Origin: Acidithiobacillus ferrooxidans ATCC 23270
GTDB lineage: Bacteria; Pseudomonadota; Gammaproteobacteria; Acidithiobacillales; Acidithiobacillaceae
Direction: 5' to 3'
Length of the DNA stretch: 64,000 bases
NCBI RefSeq assembly: GCF_000021485.1
Contig: NC_011761.1
Span: 836,001-900,000, forward strand
Positions 30,776 to 37,726 of the stretch are shown one piece after another. Below the pieces are notes generated by a model. The model saw nothing but the letters and a program-made list of their open reading frames with translations. It was not told the origin of the DNA and did no database searches. The translations under genes and the position numbers were made by a program. Position 1 is the first letter of the stretch. Each line of letters begins with the position of its first letter.

Positions 30776-32023
30776 TCACCCAAGTAATATGCGGCCCAAA
30801 TACTTCGCCAGGGATAATACCGTCAGCGTCGGGGGTAAACCCCAGGGTTCGGGGATCACCGACGCATCGCAGACATGGAGATTGGGGGTGCAACAGGATA
30901 GCCGCTCATCCAGCAGTTCGCCCAGACGCACGCTGCCGCCGGGGTGCGCGGCCAGCCAGGGCGAGAAGAATATCCGTCTACCGCCCGCCGCCCGGAGGAT
31001 GTCGGCAGCCAGTCCCATGCCGTTGCGCATGCGATTTTTTTCGGCTGCGGAAAAGTGTCGCCAGACGCGTCCGTTGGCATTCACTTCACCGCTGATTTCA
31101 TCGCGGATTTTCACCATGATCATCATACTATGCCGGTAATGCGCAAGCATGTCGACTCTGCCGGCTGCCCACGCAAAAGCGCGATAAAAATTGGGCGGAA
31201 CAGTCATATCCGTCAGCATGTAACCGGCTTCCCGATCTACGAATCCCGCTGTCATGGGCATTTCTGCCTCCTGGAGCCCATTTCCCCGACCGATTGCCAC
31301 ACCAACGCGCAAGGGATCGCAAAAAAATCCCCGCCCCGCCTCGCGGATCCCACTGCGCTGTAAAATTACGGGACTTGCCACACCACCCGCTGACAGAATG
31401 ACCGTCCCTCCCATGAACCGGCGTAGCTGCCCCTTCTGAAGGGCCTCCACACCCACCGCACGCCCATTCTGAAAAAGCACCCTGTTCACCTGGATGCCGG
31501 TTTCCAGTTCGGCGCCCAGTTGCATTGCTTGCGCCAGCAGCGACGCCGCAGACCAGAAAGCTGCAGGTGGGCAGTCCCCATGGCCGCAGAGTTCCTGATC
31601 AATCATTTTCGGCAACGTCTGCCAGGGCAGCCCTAAAGAGCGCGCCGCGTCGATGATGCGTTGCGCAGTGGGACCCAGAAGTGGCGCCTGCAGGGGTTGG
31701 TGCGGTAGTTCTGCAAGAACAGCCGCCAAATCCTGCGCCATTTCCACGCCATGGTGGGAAAACATCTCCAGGGGAGGAGATATGGCCGTGTGGTAGAAAA
31801 CGGTGGAACCACCTCCAACCCGTGTGCCACGGAGCAGGGCAACCCCCGGCGCCACATGTAATGCCTCCTTGCGGCGCCAGAGCTTCCATAAATTCGGCGC
31901 TGACGCCGGGGTTTCCCCGCCCCGTTCCAGAATCCGCACGCTAGCCCCGGCGCGCGTCAGGTCTCTGGCCAGCATGGCGCCAGCAGGTCCGGAACCGGCA
32001 ATGATCACATCGGATGCGGGCAT
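30776..32023 (-). CDS. GMC-family FAD-dependent oxidoreductase
   Basis: 415 residues from the ATG at 32023. An N-terminal dinucleotide fold (DVIIAGSGPAGAMLARDL, then ILERGGE) binds FAD. GTRVGGGSTVFYHTA corresponds to the GMC signature 1 region and TVILSAGGVASPVIL to signature 2. The C-terminal active-site His lies in AAHPGGSVRLGELLD, followed by VCDASVIPEPWGLPPTLTVL. Such enzymes oxidise alcohols or sugars, passing electrons to quinone, cytochrome or oxygen. It lies between an aldehyde dehydrogenase and a CopD-like membrane protein, suggesting an alcohol-to-acid route. The substrate is unknown. Confidence 0.82.
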   Translation of the reverse strand: MPASDVIIAGSGPAGAMLARDLTRAGASVRILERGGETPASAPNLWKLWRRKEALHVAPGVALLRGTRVGGGSTVFYHTAISPPLEMFSHHGVEMAQDLAAVLAELPHQPLQAPLLGPTAQRIIDAARSLGLPWQTLPKMIDQELCGHGDCPPAAFWSAASLLAQAMQLGAELETGIQVNRVLFQNGRAVGVEALQKGQLRRFMGGTVILSAGGVASPVILQRSGIREAGRGFFCDPLRVGVAIGRGNGLQEAEMPMTAGFVDREAGYMLTDMTVPPNFYRAFAWAAGRVDMLAHYRHSMMIMVKIRDEISGEVNANGRVWRHFSAAEKNRMRNGMGLAADILRAAGGRRIFFSPWLAAHPGGSVRLGELLDERLSCCTPNLHVCDASVIPEPWGLPPTLTVLSLAKYLGRILLG

Positions 32024-32052
32024 TTTGGTGGGTATTCTCCAAGGATGAAGCG

Positions 32053-33459
32053 TTAACCCCAGCGTGACAGCCAGGCGATGAGCAGCCGCGTCCAGCGTCC
32101 GTAAGGGGGGCGAACCCATTCGCAGGCGCTCAGACGATTCTGCCTGAAGACGCCCTGGTAGTGCGAGAGGCGTTGAAACCCATAAATACCGCGATACTGG
32201 CCTATGCCGCTCAGGCCGATACCGCCGAAAGGAATGCCTGGTTGTGCGACATGGAAAATGGTGTCATTGATGGTGACGCCTCCCGCGGCAATTCCCTTAC
32301 AGTGCCGCAGGGCGCGCCGCTGATCCCGGTCGAAATAATACAGCGCCAGAGGCGCTGGGTGATCGCGCACATAATCCAGTGCCTCCTGGATGTCATCGTA
32401 GGTCAGAACCACCAAGATCGGCCCGAAGGTTTCTTCTTCCAGGATTTTCATGCCAGGCTGCACATCCCAGAGCAGGGTGGGCGGGAAGGGCCGCTGTGCG
32501 CCATCGGCCAGTGCTGGTGCTGGCGAGGGCTGCCATAATATCGCTCCTTTCCTCTGGGCATCCTGCAGCAGGCCCTCCAGACGTTCCCACAGCAGCACAT
32601 TGGGGATGCTGGTATAGTCCGGGTTGTCTGCCCAGTGGGGATAGAGCGACAAAGCGGCCGACTTCGCCAGCGCGATGAAATCGTCGCGCTGATCCGCCGC
32701 CACCAGACAATAATCGGGGGCGATGCAGGTCTGCCCGGCATTCACCAGTTTGCCCGCCATGATGGATCGGGCCGCCGTGGCCAGGGGATAATCACACTGG
32801 ATGATGGCCGGGCTCTTGCCACTCATGGACAGTGTCACGGGCACCAGATTCCGCGCAGCGGCACGGGCGATCACCCGTCCGGTACGGGTGGCTCCCGAAA
32901 AAATCAGATGATCGAAAGGCAGTCCGGGAAACGCGTGATCCACATCAGGTGATCCCTGAACCAGCGCAATGGTATCCTCAGATGTCACATCGCGCAGGTA
33001 TTGCGCCAATAACGTCATGGTCTGAGGCGCCAGACGCGGCCCTTTGATAATCGCCCGGTTGCCTGCGGCGATGGCGGAGATCAACGGCAGCAGGGTCAGG
33101 AGCAGGGGATAATTCCAGGCGCCGATAATGCCGACGACACCCACGGGTTGCGGAGTGATCTGACTGCGGGCCGGCAGGAATGGCCAGCGGGTATGCACGG
33201 CGCGAGGCCGCGTCCAGTTCCTGAGATGGCTGAGCACATAGGCGATTTCCGCCTGCAAGGGATAGATTTCATAGATTTCCGTTTCGCGGGGGTGGCGTCT
33301 GCCGAAATCCCGGGCGATGGCTTCGCTGAATGCCCTGCCGTGTTGCCGCAGCATCTGCGCAAGATCCCGCAGCAGCGTCCTACGTTGCCTGTAGTCGATG
33401 GCGCCGTTTTCCCGGAGCGCAGATTTTTGCACCGCCAGCAATTCGTCCACAGTGCGCAA
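32053..33459 (-). CDS. Aldehyde dehydrogenase family protein lacking the usual catalytic Glu
   Basis: 468 residues, class 3 / coniferyl-aldehyde-dehydrogenase-like, with a TTG start preceded by AAGGA. It keeps the NAD fold (GIIGAWNYP, KGPRLAP with K139), the nucleophile Cys245 in NAGQTCIAPDY and the EEETFGPIL block. The motif that normally reads LELGGKSP is LSMSGKSP, so the general base Glu is Ser211. It may have lost hydrolysis of the thioester or use another base. It is the first gene of a run with the GMC oxidoreductase (29-base gap) and is separated from the cyd operon by a terminator. Confidence 0.85.
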   Translation of the reverse strand: MRTVDELLAVQKSALRENGAIDYRQRRTLLRDLAQMLRQHGRAFSEAIARDFGRRHPRETEIYEIYPLQAEIAYVLSHLRNWTRPRAVHTRWPFLPARSQITPQPVGVVGIIGAWNYPLLLTLLPLISAIAAGNRAIIKGPRLAPQTMTLLAQYLRDVTSEDTIALVQGSPDVDHAFPGLPFDHLIFSGATRTGRVIARAAARNLVPVTLSMSGKSPAIIQCDYPLATAARSIMAGKLVNAGQTCIAPDYCLVAADQRDDFIALAKSAALSLYPHWADNPDYTSIPNVLLWERLEGLLQDAQRKGAILWQPSPAPALADGAQRPFPPTLLWDVQPGMKILEEETFGPILVVLTYDDIQEALDYVRDHPAPLALYYFDRDQRRALRHCKGIAAGGVTINDTIFHVAQPGIPFGGIGLSGIGQYRGIYGFQRLSHYQGVFRQNRLSACEWVRPPYGRWTRLLIAWLSRWG

Positions 33460-33473
33460 TGGAATTCCTTATG

Positions 33474-33498
33474 AACAAAAAGGGGCCCGAAGGCCCCC
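33474..33498 (-). terminator. Intrinsic terminator of the cydAB operon (UUCG loop)
   Basis: Read on the minus strand: GGGGCC-TTCG-GGCCCC followed by TTTTTGTT. A perfect 6-bp GC stem with a UUCG tetraloop and a U-tract lies 16 bases after the stop of the 33-residue ORF, just before the aldehyde dehydrogenase start. Confidence 0.9.
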
Positions 33499-33513
33499 GT
33501 GACGGTACCGCGT

Positions 33514-33615
33514 TTAGCGGAATCGTTTTCTGGTGTACAGATAAGCGAAGCCTGCCAGACTAAAATAAATAAACGGTATGAAGAAGATGAGGTCTTCCAG
33601 ATCTACATATTGCAT
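33514..33615 (-). CDS. 33-residue single-helix membrane peptide at the end of the cyd operon
   Basis: Short open frame: start ATG at 33615 with an AGGAG 6 bases upstream, stop TAA. The peptide begins MQYVDLEDLIFFIPF, continues as one hydrophobic helix (residues about 9-27) and ends with a basic YTRKRFR tail, giving a probable inward C terminus. It lies 17 bases after the CydX-like gene and before the operon terminator. Small accessory peptides such as CydX and CydH/CydY (YnhF) stabilise cytochrome bd in E. coli; position and size suggest a similar role here, but no clear sequence match is seen. Confidence 0.6.
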   Translation of the reverse strand: MQYVDLEDLIFFIPFIYFSLAGFAYLYTRKRFR

Positions 33616-33632
33616 AGACAGCTCCTTGTTTC

Positions 33633-33836
33633 CTAATGAGTGGAACCCTGCTTTCGCTGCTGTTCTTCATCCTGTCTGTCAAACATGATAGCACCTGCAG
33701 CAGAGATAAGGACAATCATGGTGGTACCCACCAGCCAGGCGAAGTACCAGGGGCCATAGTCGCCGGTAATCACCGCCAGAAAAAGGGACAACACCATGAC
33801 CGCCGCCAACCCGATAAATGTGAGCAAATTTTTCAT
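33633..33836 (-). CDS. cydX: CydX-like cytochrome bd accessory subunit with extra N-terminal helix
   Basis: 67 residues. The second half, PWYFAWLVGTTMIVLISAAG (residues 29-48) followed by an acidic tail, closely follows E. coli CydX (WYFAWILGT then a helix and acidic residues). CydX is 37 residues; this one has an additional N-terminal hydrophobic helix (residues 3-23). It lies 12 bases after cydB, the normal cydX position. It probably sits beside CydA and stabilises the haem b595/d site. Confidence 0.8.
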   Translation of the reverse strand: MKNLLTFIGLAAVMVLSLFLAVITGDYGPWYFAWLVGTTMIVLISAAGAIMFDRQDEEQQRKQGSTH

Positions 33837-33848
33837 GTCCGCCTCCTT

Positions 33849-34982
33849 TTAATACGCGTGGTCGTCTTGCGTGTCGGGTGCCGCCACCTTGCCGCGCATC
33901 ACCCGGAAACACCAGGTGGTGTAACTGATGATGATGGGTAGGAAGATCAGACCAAAGATGGTCATCCAGACCAGATTGTACTCGCTACCGGTGCCATTCC
34001 AGACCGTGAGGCTCTGGTCCGGGTTGTCCGTGGAAGGCATCAGGAAGGGGAACATGGAGGTGCCCACCGCACCGATCACGCCGATCCATGCCACCGCACC
34101 CATCCACCAGCCGAGGGTGGGCTTGTTGGCGCGCAGTGCGAGTACACCCAAAACCATGCCGGCCAAACCCAGCAAGGGCACCAGCCAGAGAATGGGGTGG
34201 GCGGAATAGTTGGCCATCCACGCCCCGTTCGCGAGTGTGACCGTCTGGCCGCTGACCGGATTCGCGGGCATGCCCGGATCACCACTGACCAGTTGGAAAC
34301 CCTTCATGCCGGACACCATGAAGCCACCGATGATGAAGATCACCAGCGCCGCGATGCCGCCGACGCTGGCGTAATTCCGTGCCCGGTCATACAGCGCACC
34401 GCTACCGCGTATCATGAGCATGGTGCCGCCCTGATAGATGGCCAGGCTCAGCGACAGCACGCCGCAGAGAATCGCGAAAGGATTCAGCAGATACCAGATG
34501 AAGGATTCGGTCTGATAATACTGGCCGTCCCAGCCGAAGTGAAAGCCGACGCCCTCCAGAATATTCCCCATGGCAGCCCCGTAAACAATCATGGGCAGGG
34601 CGCCGGAAATGAGAAAGACCCAGTCCCAGGAATCGCGCCAGCGATGACTGGGCACCTTGGAACGGTATTCAAAGGCGACAGGGCGCATGATCATGCTGAA
34701 CAGCAGGAGAATCATGACGATGTAGAAGACCGAAAAAGACGTCGCATAGAGGCTTGGAAAGGCCGCGAAAATCGCGCCACCGCCAAGAATGAACCACACC
34801 TGGTTACCGTCCCAGTGCGGGCCAACGATGTTCAGCGCTTCGCGGCGTTCGCCGTCGGTTTTGCCGACAAAGCGCATCAGAGTGCCAACGCCCATATCCA
34901 TACCGACCATGATAGCGAGGCCCATCAACAGGATTCCCAGAATCAGGAACCAGAATATCTTTAAATATACGTAAGCATCCAT
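33849..34982 (-). CDS. cydB: Cytochrome bd quinol oxidase subunit II
   Basis: 377 residues (E. coli 379), about nine membrane helices. Family blocks at the N terminus: FWFLILGILLMGLAIMVGMDMGVG and ALNIVGPHWDGNQVWFILGGGAIFAAFP, then FEYRSK. It holds no haem itself but forms the heterodimer with CydA and, in E. coli, the oxygen/quinone access path. Start ATG with a GGAG upstream, 59 bases after cydA. Part of the sigma-54-driven operon with cydA and the two small peptides. Confidence 0.96.
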   Translation of the reverse strand: MDAYVYLKIFWFLILGILLMGLAIMVGMDMGVGTLMRFVGKTDGERREALNIVGPHWDGNQVWFILGGGAIFAAFPSLYATSFSVFYIVMILLLFSMIMRPVAFEYRSKVPSHRWRDSWDWVFLISGALPMIVYGAAMGNILEGVGFHFGWDGQYYQTESFIWYLLNPFAILCGVLSLSLAIYQGGTMLMIRGSGALYDRARNYASVGGIAALVIFIIGGFMVSGMKGFQLVSGDPGMPANPVSGQTVTLANGAWMANYSAHPILWLVPLLGLAGMVLGVLALRANKPTLGWWMGAVAWIGVIGAVGTSMFPFLMPSTDNPDQSLTVWNGTGSEYNLVWMTIFGLIFLPIIISYTTWCFRVMRGKVAAPDTQDDHAY

Positions 34983-35041
34983 CTTGTGCTCTCCATTCAG
35001 TCGGGGGGTAAATCAACCCCCCTTGATTCATCACGCAGGCG

Positions 35042-36676
35042 TTACTTGCGATCCATGCTGGGTTTGGCAAACACCGGCTGACCCGCCATGCCGCCACCCG
35101 CAGGTGCAGAACCGTGACCATGATGGTCATCCTGCGGACCCAGACGGGCATATTTGAACATCAGGTAGAGCTCCGCCGCGATGAAAGAGCTGTACAGCAG
35201 GGTGAACCCGATAAGCGAGAACACCATGTAGCCGACGCTGTGGGTGGAGGCGGAGACGAAGGTGGGCAGCCAGCCGAATACCGTCCACGGCTGACGACCA
35301 TTTTCGGCGGTGATCCAACCGAACTCACAGGCTACCCAAGGCAAGGGAATACTCCACATCGCCAGTTTCAGCAGGGTGGGGTGTTTCTCGATTTCGTTCT
35401 TCAGGCTGAAATAAGCCGCGAAAGCGAAGAGGACCAGCATGAAGAAGCCCATGGCGACCATCAGGCGGAAGGCCCAGAACTCTACCCAGACATTGGGGAT
35501 GGTGTCCTTCGCGGTCTTGTCCAGAATGCTGGGCAGATTGGTGGCGTCGATCTTCTTGAGGTCCTGATCAGGCGCAAACTGCATGGCCAGGAAACCGTAA
35601 CCCATGTCATTTTCATACTGCTTGAAGGTGGCCAGTGCCTGGGTATTGCTATGATCCAGGTTGTACTCCTTCAGCGCGATCATCGCCTTGATGCCATTGG
35701 CAATCTTTGGCTTGGCTTCCTGCTCCAGCTGGATGATGCCGGGAATGACCGTCGTTTCGGAGTGGGTCAGCAGCGGTGTAAGGATATACGGGATGGAAAC
35801 CTCGAAGAGATTCTTCTGTTCGCTACGGCTGGGGATGGCGATGAGGTTCCAGGACGCGGACACCGTGTTGTAATCCGTGTTCCAGATGGCTTCCATGGCC
35901 GCCAGCTTGGTGGGTTGTTTCTGACCATCAATGTAGCCCAGGGCGTCACCCAGGGTAATGACGCCGATGCTGGAAATCACGCCGAAGAGCGTGGCGATCC
36001 GGAAGGAACGCAACGCCATATCTTTCCGCTTGTTGGTCAGCATGTAATAAGCGCTGACGCCCATGACAAACATGGAGCCGGTTACGAAACCCGCGATGGA
36101 GGTATGCACAAACTTGGCCTGCGCATCCGGATTGAAGATCAGGTCGATAAAGCTGGAAAATTGCATCCGCATGGTATTGGGATCAAAAGTGCCGCCCCGC
36201 GGGTCCTGCATGAAGCCGTTGGCAATGAGAATCCACAATGCAGAAAGGTTGGAACCGAGAGCAACCAGATAGGTGACCACGAGGTGCGCCTTGCGGCTCA
36301 TGCGGTCCCAGCCGAAGAACATCACACCGACAAAGGTGGATTCCATGAAGAAGGCCATCAGCCCCTCAATGGCCAGCGGGGTACCGAAAATATCGCCCAC
36401 GAAGTGGGAGTACATGGACCAGTTGGTCCCGAATTCAAACTCCATGGTCAGGCCGGTAGCGACACCCAGGGCAAAGTTGATGCCGAAGAGCTTGCCCCAG
36501 AACTGAGTCATTTCTTTATATATCTGTTTGCCGGTGATGACATACACCGTTTCCATGGTGGCCAGAATAAAGGTCATACCCAGGGTGAGTGGTACAAATA
36601 AGAAGTGGTAGAGAGCGGTCAGCGCGAACTGTAGGCGCGATAGCTCCACCACCGTGGGATTGATCAACATGTCCAT
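35042..36676 (-). CDS. cydA: Cytochrome bd quinol oxidase subunit I
   Basis: 544 residues (E. coli 522), about nine helices. It binds haems b558, b595 and d and reduces oxygen to water with quinol, a high-affinity oxidase for low oxygen or stress. Haem ligand His at residue 23 in LQFALTALYHFLFVP; second His in KFVHTSIAGFVTGSM; the EFGTNWSMYSHFVGDIFG and AFFMESTFVG blocks; quinol-loop signature GRQPWTVFGWLPT near residue 460. The start ATG is preceded by GGAGG at 6 bases. It lies 10 bases after the ETHE1-like gene, so both are in one operon. Confidence 0.97.
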   Translation of the reverse strand: MDMLINPTVVELSRLQFALTALYHFLFVPLTLGMTFILATMETVYVITGKQIYKEMTQFWGKLFGINFALGVATGLTMEFEFGTNWSMYSHFVGDIFGTPLAIEGLMAFFMESTFVGVMFFGWDRMSRKAHLVVTYLVALGSNLSALWILIANGFMQDPRGGTFDPNTMRMQFSSFIDLIFNPDAQAKFVHTSIAGFVTGSMFVMGVSAYYMLTNKRKDMALRSFRIATLFGVISSIGVITLGDALGYIDGQKQPTKLAAMEAIWNTDYNTVSASWNLIAIPSRSEQKNLFEVSIPYILTPLLTHSETTVIPGIIQLEQEAKPKIANGIKAMIALKEYNLDHSNTQALATFKQYENDMGYGFLAMQFAPDQDLKKIDATNLPSILDKTAKDTIPNVWVEFWAFRLMVAMGFFMLVLFAFAAYFSLKNEIEKHPTLLKLAMWSIPLPWVACEFGWITAENGRQPWTVFGWLPTFVSASTHSVGYMVFSLIGFTLLYSSFIAAELYLMFKYARLGPQDDHHGHGSAPAGGGMAGQPVFAKPSMDRK

Positions 36677-36686
36677 GAATTACCTC

Positions 36687-37421
36687 CTACAAAGAAGCCG
36701 GAATATTCCGACCGGGCATGTAATGGTGCACATCTTCCTCCTGTGCCCCTATTTTGTTTACATCACTTTTACGGGTTACTTCTACTGAAGACTTCTCCGG
36801 CAACAAGAGCGCACAACTGCGTAAGAACGCGCCTTTGCCCCGTTGATTGTTGAACCAGTTGTCCTTGCGGCGGAGTTCCTCGATGCTGGTGAGGCGCCGG
36901 CCTTTGCTTTCCAGACCCGGATAGATCAGGGTTTCCCCAGGGAAACTGAGCAAACTTTGGGTGATGCTGTGATACAGGGTTTGCGGATCGCTCTGGCTGG
37001 TACAGGGTGCCGCACCGGTGGCCAGCAGGGTCATCCCGGTGAACAGACGATCTTCCCACCAATAGGTGACCGCGCAGGGGCTGAGCCCCGGCGTGTGCAG
37101 CACCCGCAGACTTTCCTCTCCGAAATAGAGGACATCACCATGCCGCATGCGCAGGTCGATATGCTCATCGGTGACGCTCTCGTGGGCGACAATCCGGGCG
37201 CCGCTGTGTTCCTTCAATACGGTAGCCGCGGCGATATGGACGGGTTCATGGTGGGTCTGCAGTATATACCGCAGATCGAGGCCACGCTCGATCATGAACG
37301 CCTCCAGCGTGTCGACGTGTGTCGGCATGGGGTCGATGATGACGGTCTCGCGGGTGACGGGGTCACCCAGCAGATAGCTCAGGTGGCCGCCCTTGGGGGT
37401 GCATAGTTGTCTGAAAATCAT
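36687..37421 (-). CDS. ETHE1-like metallo-beta-lactamase-fold protein with degenerate metal site
   Basis: 244 residues from the ATG at 37421. The fold follows persulfide dioxygenases: MIFRQL at the start, YLLGDPVTRETVIIDPMPTHVD, then HTPG, LFTG and QTLYHSITQSLLSFPG. The metal motif THxHxDH reads THHEPVH (residues 56-62), so its second His and Asp are gone. The bridging Asp after LFTG is Met130. First His57 and His109 remain. It is therefore probably not a normal iron persulfide dioxygenase; it may bind sulfur species or haem, or serve as a sensor or scaffold. First gene of the cydAB operon. A start at 37451 would sit on the predicted RNA start and is the alternative. Confidence 0.8.
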   Translation of the reverse strand: MIFRQLCTPKGGHLSYLLGDPVTRETVIIDPMPTHVDTLEAFMIERGLDLRYILQTHHEPVHIAAATVLKEHSGARIVAHESVTDEHIDLRMRHGDVLYFGEESLRVLHTPGLSPCAVTYWWEDRLFTGMTLLATGAAPCTSQSDPQTLYHSITQSLLSFPGETLIYPGLESKGRRLTSIEELRRKDNWFNNQRGKGAFLRSCALLLPEKSSVEVTRKSDVNKIGAQEEDVHHYMPGRNIPASL

Positions 37422-37460
37422 ATCGCCCGTCCCTGTCGAGTATTTGGACATCAGAGTATT

Positions 37461-37476
37461 AGCAATCTCTGTGCCA
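37461..37476 (-). promoter_or_regulatory. Sigma-54 promoter of the ETHE1-like/cydAB operon
   Basis: Minus strand: TGGCAC-AGAGA-TTGCT, a full match to the -24/-12 consensus TGGCAC-N5-TTGCW. The predicted RNA start is about 37450, 29 bases before the ATG used here. The sigma-54 activator gene is divergent and adjacent. Confidence 0.85.
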
Positions 37477-37482
37477 TTATTT

Positions 37483-37499
37483 GATAATAGTCTATTATC
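37483..37499. promoter_or_regulatory. Palindrome next to the sigma-54 promoter
   Basis: GATAATAG-T-CTATTATC, a perfect 8-bp inverted repeat with one central base, 7 bases upstream of the -24 element. It is too close for a normal enhancer; it may be a repressor or co-regulator site. The intergenic region 37422-37726 holds this, the sigma-54 promoter, a second palindrome and the regulator's own promoter. Confidence 0.55.
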
Positions 37500-37602
37500 C
37501 TGGCGTCCTTTGAAAGGATAATGATAAACAGGTCGTTGTATTTTATTTGTAGGGCTGTTCATGTGCTATACAGCCGCTGTCGTGGCTTATACCTCAGCCC
37601 AG

Positions 37603-37618
37603 CTGCCAAAAATGGCAG
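37603..37618. promoter_or_regulatory. Palindrome, candidate activator binding site (UAS)
   Basis: CTGCCA-AAAA-TGGCAG, a perfect 6-bp inverted repeat, 127 bases upstream of the sigma-54 promoter (typical enhancer distance) and directly before the -35 region of the regulator gene, so it could serve both activation and autoregulation. Confidence 0.5.
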
Positions 37619-37645
37619 TTGCGGATTGGCAGGTGCTGCTATAAT
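37619..37645 (+). promoter_or_regulatory. Candidate sigma-70 promoter of the regulator gene
   Basis: Perfect -10 TATAAT (37640-37645) with a weak -35 TTGCGG (37619-37624), spacer 15 bases; about 80 bases upstream of the regulator ATG. Confidence 0.4.
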
Positions 37646-37726
37646 TGACATGCGCGCGGTGAGGGGTGAGGATGTGCCCGTTGCACCGATCTCGAGTCCG
37701 TGTGCGGAGGGTGTGGAGGAGGGGGT

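Noticed and set aside
35114-36601. 495-residue plus-strand open frame opposite cydA
   Set aside because: Shadow of cydA; composition is that of an antisense frame, with no ribosome binding site.
37626-37639. TGGCAGGTGCTGC as a further sigma-54 site
   Set aside because: GG and GC are only 8 bases apart instead of 10, so the spacing does not fit.
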